From: an uncultured Gilliamella sp.
GTDB lineage: Bacteria > Pseudomonadota > Gammaproteobacteria > Enterobacterales > Orbaceae
Length of the DNA stretch: 64,000 nt
Direction: 5' to 3'
Assembly (NCBI GenBank): GCA_946482005.1
Contig: CAMLPV010000004.1
Coordinates: 62,001-126,000, forward strand
Numbering within the stretch: the stretch's first letter is position 1; each line of letters starts with the position of its first letter. The translations under genes were made by a program, and so were the position numbers. Under the pieces are notes generated by a model that worked only from the letters and a program-made list of their open reading frames with translations, made no database searches and was not told where the DNA came from. Positions 7,599 to 17,543 of this stretch are shown piece after piece.

Positions 7599-8227
7599 AT
7601 TCGATTTTTAAAAGTTAATCTTCCAGTATTTTCAGTGTGTTTATCTATATGATTCTGTTTCCCTTGGCCCACCAATTCAATAAACAGTAACATTCTTTTA
7701 AACCCTTTAAAACACATCAAACCCAACAAACACAAGGCTTAAAGTCTATTTTATTATTCATTAAGCACCAGTAAGATATATTTACAACCAGAATTTTTAG
7801 GTATATGTTGAGTCATACTGACAGTATTTCTTTAAAAAATATATCATTCTATAAATAATGGTTGTGCTTAAATTAAATATAAAACTAAATTAGCGGTGCA
7901 TAAACTGAAATTTACACGTAGTGTATTTAACAAACAAAATTTTGCGGTCAATCTTATTAAATTTATGTTATTCGACACAAAAACTAATAATGTTAGTAAT
8001 TTTATAATTGAGTTACTTATTTGAAGTAACGGTGTAGTATATTTGTTGCTGTTATTATTATATTGAACAAGCCAAAAATTATATTGTGGATAAAATAAAT
8101 GAACTTTGTTTCTTGAAATTAATTTAATTGAAAATTATGGACTAATTAAACTTTAGTAATAAATTTTTAGAGATAACATACCATCACTATCGCTACAATA
8201 TTAATAACTATCTAAAGGTTAAATGTC

Positions 8228-8542
8228 ATGGAATATAACTCTACCCGATCACCTAAACAATGTTATGATATGAATGATATTCGTACTGAGATCGATAAAA
8301 TTGATCATACTGTTATTAAACTATTTGCTACTCGTTTTGAGTATGTCAAAGCGGCCAGTAAATTTAAGAAAAATGCTAATGACGTACAAGCAAAAGCCCG
8401 TTTTGACAGTATGCTTGAACAACGAAAGCTTTGGGCAAATGAGTTAGGGCTAAATGGTGATGTGATTAAAGAGTTGTATGCTAATTTGGTTCGTTATTTT
8501 ATTGATGAAGAATTAAAACAATTTAATAATAATGAAAAATAA
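8228..8542 (+). CDS. Chorismate mutase family protein, PchB-like
   Basis: 104 residues of the AroQ-type helical fold. The signature runs DIRTEIDKIDHTVIKLFATRFEYVKAASKFKKN...ARFDSMLEQRKLWANELGLNGDVIKELYANLVRYFIDEELKQ. The Arg after 'LFATR', the Lys in 'YVKAASKFK' and the C-terminal helix match isochorismate pyruvate lyase PchB better than AroQ mutase domains. PchB makes salicylate for siderophores, but no other salicylate or siderophore gene is nearby, so the substrate is uncertain. It is followed, probably in the same transcript, by a ClbS/DfsB-type gene. Confidence 0.8.
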   Translation: MEYNSTRSPKQCYDMNDIRTEIDKIDHTVIKLFATRFEYVKAASKFKKNANDVQAKARFDSMLEQRKLWANELGLNGDVIKELYANLVRYFIDEELKQFNNNEK

Positions 8543-8555
8543 GGATAGTTTCTGT

Positions 8556-9071
8556 ATGGCTTATGCAAGTAAACAACAGTTATTGGATGAAATAAATAAA
8601 ACCGCCAAGCTATTTATCAATGAATTTACTGATTTATCAGAATCTGAAAAAGATCTTTTAATTGATGGTGTTGATCGTACACCTGCCCAAATGATTGCTT
8701 ATCAGTTAGGTTGGTTAAAATTAGTTAAATTTTGGGATGATGACGAACTAGCAGGAAAAACACCCGAGTTACCTGCACCTGGGTATAAATGGAATCGTTT
8801 AGGCAGTTTATATCAAACATTCTATGATACCTATCAAGATCTTCCTCTATCAGAATTAATCCAATCATTTAACCAACAAATTGCGATCTGGAACAGTTGG
8901 ATTGAGTCTTTAAGTGATGATACCTTATTTATTAAAGATGTTCGTAATTGGACTAAACCTTATCCTGAATCTTGGACAGTCGCTCGTTTTATTCACATCA
9001 ATTCTGTTGCGCCATTTAAATCGTTTAGATCGAAAATCAGAAAGTGGAAAAAACTCAACAATCCAGTTTAA
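8556..9071 (+). CDS. ClbS/DfsB family four-helix protein
   Basis: 171 residues from ATG 8556, preferred over the in-frame ATG at 8532 because AAGGATAG precedes it with good spacing and 'MAYASKQQLLDEI' matches the family start. The fold is the DinB-like bundle of the DUF1706/ClbS group: KQQLLDEINKTAKLF, PAQMIAYQLGWLKLVKFWDDDE, PAPGYKWNRLGSLYQTFY, NWTKPYPESWTVARFIHINSVAPFKSFRSKIRKWKK. ClbS itself is a colibactin self-protection cyclopropane hydrolase, but most members have unknown roles. The 5' end of the longer frame overlaps the PchB-like gene. Confidence 0.8.
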   Translation: MAYASKQQLLDEINKTAKLFINEFTDLSESEKDLLIDGVDRTPAQMIAYQLGWLKLVKFWDDDELAGKTPELPAPGYKWNRLGSLYQTFYDTYQDLPLSELIQSFNQQIAIWNSWIESLSDDTLFIKDVRNWTKPYPESWTVARFIHINSVAPFKSFRSKIRKWKKLNNPV

Positions 9072-9092
9072 AAGTAACTTAATATTAAATAT

Positions 9093-9140
9093 AACTATAT
9101 AACTATATAACTATATAACTATATAACTATATAACTATAT
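9093..9140. repeat. Six tandem copies of the 8-bp unit AACTATAT
   Basis: Exact copies start at 9093, 9101, 9109, 9117, 9125 and 9133. The block ends 17 bases before the start of the next gene, in its promoter or leader. Gain or loss of units would move promoter elements or change the leader, as in phase-variable simple repeats. Confidence 0.9.
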
Positions 9141-9157
9141 AACCTAATAGGATGAAT

Positions 9158-9394
9158 ATGGCTTTTTCAGAAACCGAACGCCAGCAATTATTAGAACTAA
9201 AATTTGTTGGCACTAAAATTATTGAAAGACTTGAAGAAATGCAACTTGATTCTTTCGATAAATTACGCAATGCTTCTTTGGATGAAATTCTTAACAAAGG
9301 CGCATTATTAACAGGCTCAACTTGTTGGAAAAACAGCCATCAAGCAAAAACTGCAATACTCAATATTTTGCATTTAGTACAAAAAAATAGCTAA
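9158..9394 (+). CDS. Small helix-hairpin-helix protein
   Basis: 78 residues from ATG 9158. AGGA at 9149-9152 is correctly spaced for this ATG and too close for the ATG at 9152. ELKFVGTKIIERLEEMQLDSFDKLRNASLDEILN is a helix-hairpin-helix unit of the kind used for sequence-independent DNA contacts. The tail GSTCWKNSHQAKTAILNILHLV is shared with small uncharacterised relatives. It stands directly behind the octanucleotide repeat, which may tune its expression. No specific function is known. Confidence 0.7.
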   Translation: MAFSETERQQLLELKFVGTKIIERLEEMQLDSFDKLRNASLDEILNKGALLTGSTCWKNSHQAKTAILNILHLVQKNS

Positions 9395-9453
9395 AATATT
9401 TATAGTTATAAGATAAAATGAAAAAATAATCATTCTAGTTGAGAAGCCCTGAT

Positions 9454-10530
9454 ATGAAAAAAATGTTCTTATTACTGTTATTGATGACAATTAGTATCGT
9501 TTGCCATGCTGAAGAGTCCTGTACCAATAAAACCTCTGTTAAAGATTATCAATTTGATATTAACAATCAACCTTATAAATTTACATCTTACTTTTGTGAA
9601 GATGAAGATCAAGATAGAGTTTTTCCATATCCCGCTATATTAGAAATACACGGCAAAAATTTTAATAAAACGCTTAAAAATGTTATAGGAATGGCAGGTA
9701 AGATTGGCGTCATGTTTTCAAACTGGGATGATAAAAATACACCTGTATTCCATTATACTTTCAAATCACCAAAAAATGTTGAGGCTTATATTCCCATAAT
9801 CATTGATGATAATAATGTAATGGTTGAATGTTCATACATGGATAAGACATTAACAACTGGAATAAAAGTTAAATATTCTTATTGTGGTGATTTGCAAATT
9901 GTTGAAGATGGCTTTGGAGAAGTTGAAGAGGGATTTGACAATTTACTTCCTGAGTTTTATTTAGAATTAATATATGATTTTTCAGATTTTATTGAGAATA
10001 AGAAGAGTCTGAAATACAAAAATTTTGATGTTTTTATCGGCAAAATCGATGATATCAGTTTTTACCGTCGCTATTCATCTATAAAAGATTATAAATTGAA
10101 TAAATATATGGTTGTTATAGCAAACAAAGAAAAAGAATACCAATTTAAACAAGAAGATGAAATTTATCAACGTATGGGTAATCCTTTTATTCCAGAACGT
10201 TTTATTGGTCTGGATATTGTTGACTCTAAAGGGAATATAAAGTTTTATGATAAAAATTCCTTATCGGCATTATTAAACGAATCGACAATAAAAAGAAACA
10301 TCAAATCTTATATACAGAATGATAAAAAAACACAACTTTATAATCAACCCGATGATAACTCGGCAACAAATACTTACCTAGTCAAACACGATTTTGTCAC
10401 AATTTTAGATGAGATTTTGAATAAATACCAAGACGATATTCTTTGGTACAAAATTAGTTATAAAAGTAAAGAACACGGTAACATAACTAAATGGATTAAA
10501 GGAAAACCGTTTACCTCTAATTTTGATTAG
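9454..10530 (+). CDS. Secreted protein of unknown function with SH3-like C-terminus
   Basis: 358 residues from ATG 9454. Residues 1-18 (MKKMFLLLLLMTISIVCHA) form a signal peptide cleaved near CHA-EES, giving a periplasmic or exported protein. The middle is beta-rich with no known motif. The last ~65 residues (TQLYNQPDDNSATNTYLVKHDFVTILDE...WYKISYKSKEHGNITKWIKGKPF) have the layout of a bacterial SH3 domain. A piece of a second copy of this C-terminus follows at 10547-10636, so the gene was once duplicated or recombined with a relative. Confidence 0.65.
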   Translation: MKKMFLLLLLMTISIVCHAEESCTNKTSVKDYQFDINNQPYKFTSYFCEDEDQDRVFPYPAILEIHGKNFNKTLKNVIGMAGKIGVMFSNWDDKNTPVFHYTFKSPKNVEAYIPIIIDDNNVMVECSYMDKTLTTGIKVKYSYCGDLQIVEDGFGEVEEGFDNLLPEFYLELIYDFSDFIENKKSLKYKNFDVFIGKIDDISFYRRYSSIKDYKLNKYMVVIANKEKEYQFKQEDEIYQRMGNPFIPERFIGLDIVDSKGNIKFYDKNSLSALLNESTIKRNIKSYIQNDKKTQLYNQPDDNSATNTYLVKHDFVTILDEILNKYQDDILWYKISYKSKEHGNITKWIKGKPFTSNFD

Positions 10531-10546
10531 TTTGAATTCGAATATT

Positions 10547-10636
10547 TGGCATAAAACAAGTTATCACAGTAACAAGCGCAGTAAAATAATTAAATGGATT
10601 AAAGAAGAATCATTTAACTTTAAGAGAAATGATTAA
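10547..10636 (+). pseudogene. Remnant of a paralogous C-terminus
   Basis: A 29-codon open stretch ending in TAA reads WHKTSYHSNKRSKIIKWIKE... It aligns without gaps to the end of the preceding protein (WYKISYKSKEHGNITKWIKG...), sharing W-K-SY-S and KWIK. It has no start or RBS. It looks like the leftover end of a second gene copy, as seen where C-terminal cassettes are exchanged. Confidence 0.6.
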
Positions 10637-11400
10637 CGATAACACTTAATTAAATAAATCAGAATGTATATTGATTAACCAGATAGAGTAAACAATATAG
10701 CTGAATTACAATTCTTAATATTATTGTTATTTTGTCAAAAAGTTTGAGGAGACGGGTATGTTTCAGTATAAAACTAAGAAAAAAATTGGTAGCGTTTTTA
10801 ATTGATTATTTTAATTATTTAATAAGTGGTTATAATTAAATTGTTTCTTATCCCTATATATAGTGATAAATCGATACTATACCAATACAAGCTTATAAAC
10901 GTTTAGTGTTTCCTATATACATAAAGTTAAATTTGTCTGCTAAGGAGCAAATCAATTTTAGTTACCTTTACTGGTAAATAAATTTATTATTTAAAGGCGA
11001 TACAGTAATACATATGATTTTTAATACTATTCTTTAATAAATTCATTAAATCTAAAAGTTGACCTATTTATTTTATGGATAGAATATCTATTTTTAATCC
11101 TCACACTTATTAGTAATTAAACTTATCCCTCATTTTGATGAATTTAATGTGATCAAAAACACAATTTTACTATTATTGCTGAGTTTATACACAAAAAAGT
11201 TAATGCGGATAACCTTTTGAGAATGATAAGATAGCTTATAGCAAAAGGTTTTATGACTTTAGCTTTTTATACTATGATGTATTTACAAATTAAAAATTGT
11301 AGTTTTATATCATGTTCTTTACAAAAGAATATTTGTCAAATAATTAAATTGTTGTAAAGTAGGCAGTCTTTTTTTAGTAGTCAATGGATTAAGGATTTTT
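10637..11400. other. 760-base non-coding region
   Basis: Very AT-rich, with no long reading frame. A 15-codon frame MFQYKTKKKIGSVFN (10758-10805) has GAGGAGACGGGT just before it and might be a remnant start. TTGTCA (11334-11339) with a downstream TGTAAAG could be a promoter for the gene at 11401. Confidence 0.35.
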
Positions 11401-12117
11401 ATGAAAACATGGCAGCGAGTTTTAGCTTGTTTTTTGGGTGGTTGTTTGATTATTGGCGCATTTTGGTTTTTTACACAAACTCCATTAAGTGATGGTGATA
11501 ATCAGATAGAAAAAGAAAAAAAAGCGATCATTTCTGAGTTTAATTCAAATAAAGAGAATATTTTTACACAAATTAACCGGTTAATCTCTGAAGAAAAATA
11601 TGATGAAGCGATTTCTTTAGCCAGTAAATATCAGGTTACAGAAGACGAAGCATTGTTAAAATTGAAAGATCAGGCTCAAGCAGAGTTAACAAAAGTTAAC
11701 ACCCAGAAACAAATTACAGATCTGTCAAATGAGCTTAATGCAACCCCTGAATCTGAATTACAGAAACGATTTGATTTATACAGTAAACTATTAGAACTCG
11801 TTCCTGATAATTCGGAATATAAAACTAAACACGCTGAGTTAAAGCCAATAGTAGAAAGACTACAAATGATAAGCTCTCAATTTACGGGTGAAAATGGTGC
11901 TCATCGTAAACTTGAAAAATTTATAAAATTTAAAATGAAAGATGTAAGTACTTATAAACATCTTGAAACTAAATATGTTGAAAATGACGATAATACGTTA
12001 ACAATTACCACCACGTTTGATGGTAAAAAGGGTGATAGTGGTAAGATTACTAAAAATACTGTCACAGCGATTGTTGATTCAAATGGCAATCCAATTCGTA
12101 TTGTAAGTTGGAAATAA
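11401..12117 (+). CDS. Membrane-anchored protein of unknown function
   Basis: 238 residues. Residues ~7-24 are a single TM segment or uncleaved signal (VLACFLGGCLIIGAFWFF). It contains 'GGC', but the surrounding context is not a clean lipobox. The periplasmic part is a charged, mostly helical stretch (residues ~35-150, KEKKAIISEFNSNKENIF...), then a beta-rich end (TYKHLETKYVENDDNTLTITTTFDGKKGDSGKITKNTVTAIVDSNGNPIRIVSWK). No family is recognised. It is monocistronic, with a strong terminator directly after the stop. Confidence 0.6.
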   Translation: MKTWQRVLACFLGGCLIIGAFWFFTQTPLSDGDNQIEKEKKAIISEFNSNKENIFTQINRLISEEKYDEAISLASKYQVTEDEALLKLKDQAQAELTKVNTQKQITDLSNELNATPESELQKRFDLYSKLLELVPDNSEYKTKHAELKPIVERLQMISSQFTGENGAHRKLEKFIKFKMKDVSTYKHLETKYVENDDNTLTITTTFDGKKGDSGKITKNTVTAIVDSNGNPIRIVSWK

Positions 12118-12138
12118 AAGGAGCAATAGCTCCTTTTT
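12116..12138 (+). terminator. Terminator after the anchored protein
   Basis: AAAGGAGC (12117-12124), loop AATA, GCTCCTTT (12129-12136) and a T-run. The A-tract on its left arm means it could also serve the minus-strand cas3 transcript arriving from the other side. Confidence 0.85.
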
Positions 12139-12277
12139 TAAAGTTATTAAATATGTGGTAACACTGCATAATAATGCGATATTTTTTCACTTTCTGCTTG
12201 TTCACCTATTTTTTATTGCATCTCATCTCTAATTTAAATCGGTTAATTTTCCTTAAATTTAATAGTTACTGTTTCGA

Positions 12278-14992
12278 TCAGTTAGCATAAAAACCTAATG
12301 ATTTTGAGTAAAAAGATGAATCTTTCCCTTTTTCAAGTAAAACAATGATGGCTTGCGGTTTATGCAGTTGCTGTCTAATTTTTTCTGAACTTTTTTCATC
12401 AAGTTGTTTAATGCTATTTTCTATTTTTTTCCATTTTGATAGGCTGATTGGCACTCGGCTTTGTTCCCATGCATATTCACTGTTAACACTGTAAGGGATT
12501 ATTTTGTTTTCTTCATTAGAATAAGCTAAATATAGATCGATATTATCTTTAGATAATCGGGTGGACAATTCAACATCTTCATCCCAATAGCTATCGGAGC
12601 CTCGTCTATAACCACTGTTAATATCTAATACACTCTGATTGGCAATAGAAGAGTGACTAAGCGACTTTCCTTTTTCCTTATAGTAAACTTCTGATAACCC
12701 TGACGGAGGCTCAATATCTTCAGCATAAACAGAATCAATCAATAAACGTGCCTCTTGAGGCATTTTGATATATGTTTGCTTACGTAGGATTTTTTGAGTG
12801 AGCCATAAATAAGCGTGATTAGGGTATACATAACTGGTATTGCGAAAAGCAGGATTATCCAGCCAATCTTTTTGCGGCTCATCTTGCCAAGGTGGCGCAA
12901 ACACAGTAAGAACAGGCGGATCTCGCTCATCTTTTGATAGATTTTCTTTATTATCAGGTTTGATATTGCCGTATTTATCTCTTACATGTCGTTGTAAACG
13001 ACCGGCACGTTGTATCAATAGATCGATAGGGGCTATGTCACTTATCATTTCGTCAAAATCAAGATCTAAAGATTGTTCTATGACTTGGGTTGCAATGATC
13101 ACTTTTGCTTGACGAATTTCACTATTTGAGGATTTTCCTGCCCATGTTAAGGCTTTTTCTTCAATTTCCAGTCGATCACAAAAAGCAAATCGACTATGAA
13201 AAAGTAAAATATGATCAGTGTCTATATTTAAGGTAAGTTGTAGTTGCTGATATAAGTCAATGGCATCAATTACACTATTTTTAATCCAACAGATAATTTT
13301 ACCTTGTTTTATTGATTGTTCAATTTTACTTATACCAGTTTCAATATCGGCAATCCATGCTATTTCAACCTGACGTTTTACTTCTTCTCGGGTATCTATT
13401 GGTTGTTCAGTCAGACCATGATAATTAAGTCTCGTTATAAGCGGAAACGGTAATGACTGATTTAAAGATAATGTTTGCTGCTTATTTATTAAGCCATTAT
13501 TAAATGCATTAAGTAACTTTTCACGTAAAAAAATAGGTAATGTGGCAGTTAGAATAATGGCGCTTCCGCCTTGTGTGGCGTGATAATTAAGTAATACTTC
13601 TAGCAGCTTTACCATGTAGCTGTCATAAGCATGAACCTCATCTAATATAAGTAATTTATGTCGCAGACCTAATAAGCGCAATGATTGATGTTTAAATGGC
13701 ATAATAGCCATTAAAACCTGATCGAGTGTACCTACGCCAACTTCTGCTAATAAGGCTTTTTTACGAGTATCAACAAACCATTCGTTACATTCAGCACTGA
13801 CAGATTGTTCACCATTAGAATATTTTTGTTGGCTGATATGATCGTTCGTTAAAATGGATTGGGTAAAATTTGGATTCATATAGCTAGCGCCGTGAGTCAA
13901 TACTAATGATGGATGACTGCCTGTTTGATATAATTTTTCGTAGACATTTGCGGTGCGTTGATAAATGGCATTAGCTGTTGCCATAGTTGGTAGACCAATA
14001 TAAATTCCTTGTACTTTTTGGGCTGACATTAATCGACTTGCTAAAATCATTGATGCTTCGGTCTTTCCAGCGCCGGTTACATCTTCCATAATAAACAATT
14101 CAGGGTTCTTATCAGATAATTGACAGGATAATGCGTACTCTTGTAGTGGTGTTGGTTTTTCAATAAAGGGAAAGAGATTTTTAATGTTCTTAAATTGAGC
14201 AACAGAAGATAATTTGGGAAGAGTTGCTATGGCATTTTCTGCTTGAATGATTGCATGATTTTGCCAATATTCCGATAATGGCATCACTTGCCAATTAAAT
14301 GAGAATAACTGCTCATTTGATCCTAACCAATCGCTGATAACAGTTAAACCAGCAATCAACCAACTTATTTGGTTCAGTTTTTCTTGATGTGTTTTATTGA
14401 TAAAAAATTTTAGATAATGTTGTAATTTATTATCTTTAATAAAAAGCTGATAAATTGCTTGAATATAATCGGATGCACTTTCTTTATCTTGTTCATTAAA
14501 TGCTAACTTACCTTTTATATCTTTTAGTAGTTTAGGAGGCTTTCCATGATGCCCAGTCATGATTAGTAACCAAATATTATATAAATTCTTAATTTTTTGA
14601 TTATATTGGTCTAGCTGAATTTCTGGTTTGAGTGATAAGGATTCACGCCATAACCACCAACCCAGTGAGTCATGTCTTGATAAATATTCTTTTGAGGGAT
14701 CAGCGGCAACAAGTTGTGGGTTATTGTGCTTAAATAGTTTTTGAAATCCATTAGCAAATTTACCAATATCATGCCAAGCTAAAAAATAGGCAAACCAAAG
14801 TGCAGCTTGTTCTTTATCATTTGAAGAAAAGCCTATTTGTTCAAATAATTCAAAAGAATTGAAATAATTGTGTTTGACTATCTGATAACCGCATGCCGCT
14901 ACATCTAAATTGTGATAAGCAAGTAAATGATAGGAAGAATTATCGGCATTTTGTCGACATTTTCCCCAATATTGATAAAAAGATTCCACCAT
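12278..14992 (-). CDS. cas3: CRISPR-associated helicase-nuclease Cas3 (type I-E)
   Basis: 904 residues, usual length for I-E Cas3. The N-terminal HD nuclease shows YHNLDVAACG, WHDIGKFANGFQ and GHHGKPP. The helicase has Walker A DVTGAGKTEAS, DEVH (LILDEVHAYDSYM), ILTATLP and the motif VI region QVIEQSLDLDFDEMISDIAPIDLLIQRAGRLQRH. Cas3 is recruited by Cascade to unwind and degrade target DNA. All key residues look intact. Unlike the E. coli arrangement, it lies 9 kb from cse1 and on the opposite strand, behind the yej operon and frdCD, so it must have its own promoter (15000-15200). AAGGG precedes the ATG on the minus strand. Confidence 0.95.
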   Translation of the reverse strand: MVESFYQYWGKCRQNADNSSYHLLAYHNLDVAACGYQIVKHNYFNSFELFEQIGFSSNDKEQAALWFAYFLAWHDIGKFANGFQKLFKHNNPQLVAADPSKEYLSRHDSLGWWLWRESLSLKPEIQLDQYNQKIKNLYNIWLLIMTGHHGKPPKLLKDIKGKLAFNEQDKESASDYIQAIYQLFIKDNKLQHYLKFFINKTHQEKLNQISWLIAGLTVISDWLGSNEQLFSFNWQVMPLSEYWQNHAIIQAENAIATLPKLSSVAQFKNIKNLFPFIEKPTPLQEYALSCQLSDKNPELFIMEDVTGAGKTEASMILASRLMSAQKVQGIYIGLPTMATANAIYQRTANVYEKLYQTGSHPSLVLTHGASYMNPNFTQSILTNDHISQQKYSNGEQSVSAECNEWFVDTRKKALLAEVGVGTLDQVLMAIMPFKHQSLRLLGLRHKLLILDEVHAYDSYMVKLLEVLLNYHATQGGSAIILTATLPIFLREKLLNAFNNGLINKQQTLSLNQSLPFPLITRLNYHGLTEQPIDTREEVKRQVEIAWIADIETGISKIEQSIKQGKIICWIKNSVIDAIDLYQQLQLTLNIDTDHILLFHSRFAFCDRLEIEEKALTWAGKSSNSEIRQAKVIIATQVIEQSLDLDFDEMISDIAPIDLLIQRAGRLQRHVRDKYGNIKPDNKENLSKDERDPPVLTVFAPPWQDEPQKDWLDNPAFRNTSYVYPNHAYLWLTQKILRKQTYIKMPQEARLLIDSVYAEDIEPPSGLSEVYYKEKGKSLSHSSIANQSVLDINSGYRRGSDSYWDEDVELSTRLSKDNIDLYLAYSNEENKIIPYSVNSEYAWEQSRVPISLSKWKKIENSIKQLDEKSSEKIRQQLHKPQAIIVLLEKGKDSSFYSKSLGFYAN

Positions 14993-15580
14993 TATAATTA
15001 TTATCCCTTTTTAATTGTCGATAGATTGATTCATATTTTTATTGGATAACAAAGTGAACGATATAAAAATAAATAATTTCATATAATTAACTTTATTATC
15101 TGTCCTATCATTGTGCTAAATAGATATTGTGTAGTAAATCGATTTTTTGTCGTTAATTATTTTGTTAAGGTTGTTTACTAATCTATTTAGATTCTAATGA
15201 ATAGAAAGCTTATAATTTGTTCTGATACTAATATAACTGGTTTAATATAAAAATACAGATAATAATTTAGAGTTTTATACTGAAACGTTATGTTAACCTG
15301 AAACTTTTTTACAAAAAACTTGTTTTTTTAAAAGGCTAAATGGATTAAGTGTTATGTTTATCTACTCATAAAGACAGCTATTAATAAATGTAATATCGGT
15401 ATTAATGTTAACGTTTGTATTTATTCTTGAGTTTATGAATTAGGTTTTGCTCATTTAGTTGAAGTTTGGCAAAATAGATGACCTATTATAGGTGGAATAG
15501 TTGTTTGGAATTATGATGACAATAATTTCAATACTACTCATCAATATTGATATGAGTAATTAAACAGGAATAACATTAGG
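14993..15580. other. Divergent intergenic region between cas3 and yejA
   Basis: About 590 bases holding the promoters of two divergent units. No complete gene. The stretch 15380-15555 can be read in one frame as ...YELGFAHLVEVWQNR(stop)PIIGGIVVWNYDDN..., broken only by TGA codons. It could be the residue of a lost gene, but this is weak. No pseudo-spacer match of the type seen at 23632-23675 was found here by eye. Confidence 0.35.
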
Positions 15581-17542
15581 ATGATTAACCAAATCAAACA
15601 AAAAATAAACGCAATACTTATAACAAGCTGTATAAGTGGGTTAGTTATTTGTTCTATGACGGTTAATGCTCAAGAAACTCAGCCAGAACAATCACCATCA
15701 GCAATAGAGGTTAAAACTGATACTGATTTATCAAATCAACCATTAATAAATGATGAAGCTAATTTTGTTGGTCCTGTTCAAGTTACTGAAAAAATCTATC
15801 ATAAAACTACTTTTTCTTTATTAGGTGAGCCTAAATATCCTAAAGATTTTGATCATCTTGATTATGTAAACCCAAAAGCACCAAAAGGTGGAACGATTAA
15901 ACTTGCCGAAATAGGCACTTTTGATAATTTTAATCGCTATGCAAGCCGAGGTGCGCCAGAAAAGAACTCAGGATCATTATACGACACTCTTTTTACTAAC
16001 TTAGCCGATGATATTACCAGTTTTTATCCACTAATTGCGACATCCGTTACCTATTCTGATAATTATCGTTGGGCGGAAGTTGCCATTAATCCCAATGCCC
16101 GTTTTCAAGATGGTAAACCGATTACGGCACATGATGTTGAATTTACCTTTCAAAAATTTATGACTGAAGGTGTTCCTCAATATCGTGTCTATAATCAGGG
16201 TATTACTGTTAAAGCGCTGGATGATTACCATGTGCGCATTGATTTACCTGAAACAGATCGAGAAAAGTTATTATCCTTTATTGGTAATATGCCTGTTATA
16301 CCTCAACATTTTTGGCAAAATCATAATTTTGCAGAGCCAATTGCTACACCACCTGTGGGCAGCGGACCTTATTATATCAGTAATTATAAAATGGGACATT
16401 ATGTGGTTTATCGACGCAATCCTAACTATTGGGCAAGTAATTTACCCGTTAATAAAGGGATGAATAATTTCGATGAAAAACGCATTGAATACTATATGGA
16501 TAGTAGTATTTCGCTAGAAGCTTTTAAAGCGGGTGAATATGATCTTCGTGGTGAGGGACAGCCTAAAAACTGGTTTACTCAATATCAAGGCCAATATTTT
16601 GATTCAAATAATATTATCAAACAGGAAAAACCGATTCAAACGGCTGTAGATACCAAATGGTTAGCGTTTAACTTGCAAAAAGATTTGTTTAATGATGTTA
16701 AAGTTCGTGAAGCAATTACTTTAGCGTTTGATTTTCAATGGTTAAATCACGCTTTTTATTATGATAGTTACAAAAGACCTTACAGTTTTTTTGAAAACAC
16801 CATTTATGCGGCGATAGGTACGCCAAGTGAACAAGAGTTAAAATGGCTTAATCAATATAAAGATATTATTCCTGAACGGGCGTTTGATAATGCCTTTTAC
16901 ATTCCTAAAAGTGATGGTCTTGGATTTAATCGTGATAATTTATTAAAAGCGACTGATTTACTTCAACAAGCTGGATGGATTATTAAAGAAGGTAAACTCG
17001 TTAATGCTAAAACCAATCAACCTTTTGAATTTGAACTTGTTACATATCTTGGGGATGATATTAAATATGCGATACCTTTTCAGCAAAACTTAGCTCGTCT
17101 AGGTATCACCATGAAAATCGTGTCACTTGATTATGCTCAGTTTACACGCCGTTTGCGTGAGCGTGATTATGATATGATGCCACGTACTTATGGTGCTGAA
17201 AATTATCCCTCATCAGACTTAATGATCCTTTGGGGAAGTAACTATCTTAATTCATCATGGAATGCTTCAGGATTACATAATCCAGCAATTGACGGAATTA
17301 TCGCTGAAATTACTAAAAATTTAGATAATCAAGCTCAGCTTATTCCTCTTGGGCGCGCTCTTGATCGCATCTTAACTCAAGAATATCCTATGATTCCAAT
17401 GTGGTATAACAGCAATACCTACTATGCATATTGGAACAAATTTGGGCAGCCAGCTGTTCAACCCGCTTACGCTATTGGCGTAGATAGTTGGTGGTATGAT
17501 GCAGATAAAGCAGCTAGCCTGACTAAAAATCGGAAACATTAA
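15581..17542 (+). CDS. yejA: Peptide ABC transporter substrate-binding protein YejA
   Basis: 653 residues with a signal peptide (cleaved near residue 30, VNAQET) and a polar linker of about 40 residues not typical of E. coli YejA (~604). The mature part is a type 5 (peptide/Opp) solute-binding protein: [51 protein letters not shown] and [28 protein letters not shown]. It catches peptides in the periplasm and delivers them to YejBE/F. In other enterics Yej imports microcin C-like peptides and affects resistance to antimicrobial peptides. First gene of a tight four-gene operon. Confidence 0.95.
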   Translation: MINQIKQKINAILITSCISGLVICSMTVNAQETQPEQSPSAIEVKTDTDLSNQPLINDEANFVGPVQVTEKIYHKTTFSLLGEPKYPKDFDHLDYVNPKAPKGGTIKLAEIGTFDNFNRYASRGAPEKNSGSLYDTLFTNLADDITSFYPLIATSVTYSDNYRWAEVAINPNARFQDGKPITAHDVEFTFQKFMTEGVPQYRVYNQGITVKALDDYHVRIDLPETDREKLLSFIGNMPVIPQHFWQNHNFAEPIATPPVGSGPYYISNYKMGHYVVYRRNPNYWASNLPVNKGMNNFDEKRIEYYMDSSISLEAFKAGEYDLRGEGQPKNWFTQYQGQYFDSNNIIKQEKPIQTAVDTKWLAFNLQKDLFNDVKVREAITLAFDFQWLNHAFYYDSYKRPYSFFENTIYAAIGTPSEQELKWLNQYKDIIPERAFDNAFYIPKSDGLGFNRDNLLKATDLLQQAGWIIKEGKLVNAKTNQPFEFELVTYLGDDIKYAIPFQQNLARLGITMKIVSLDYAQFTRRLRERDYDMMPRTYGAENYPSSDLMILWGSNYLNSSWNASGLHNPAIDGIIAEITKNLDNQAQLIPLGRALDRILTQEYPMIPMWYNSNTYYAYWNKFGQPAVQPAYAIGVDSWWYDADKAASLTKNRKH

Positions 17543-17543
17543 T

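Larger units (their letters stand above)
7298..8227. other. 930-base non-coding region, probable element boundary
   Basis: No supported gene. It holds the inverted repeat at 7315-7351, two tandem TTTAGGTATACG copies at 7575-7598 and a third near-copy (TTTAGGTATATG) at 7797-7808. Repeats of this size near one end of an integrated element are typical of integrase arm or core sites, but no integrase or tRNA is visible. A short antisense frame at 7520-7735 is not protein-like. Confidence 0.4.

Noticed and set aside
7520-7735. 71-codon minus-strand frame in the island-end region
   Set aside because: Composition is not protein-like, there is no RBS, and it spans the tandem repeats.
15380-15555. 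Gene with TGA read as Trp
   Set aside because: One frame is interrupted only by TGA codons, but it is short and has no RBS; all other genes use TGA as a stop. At most a remnant.
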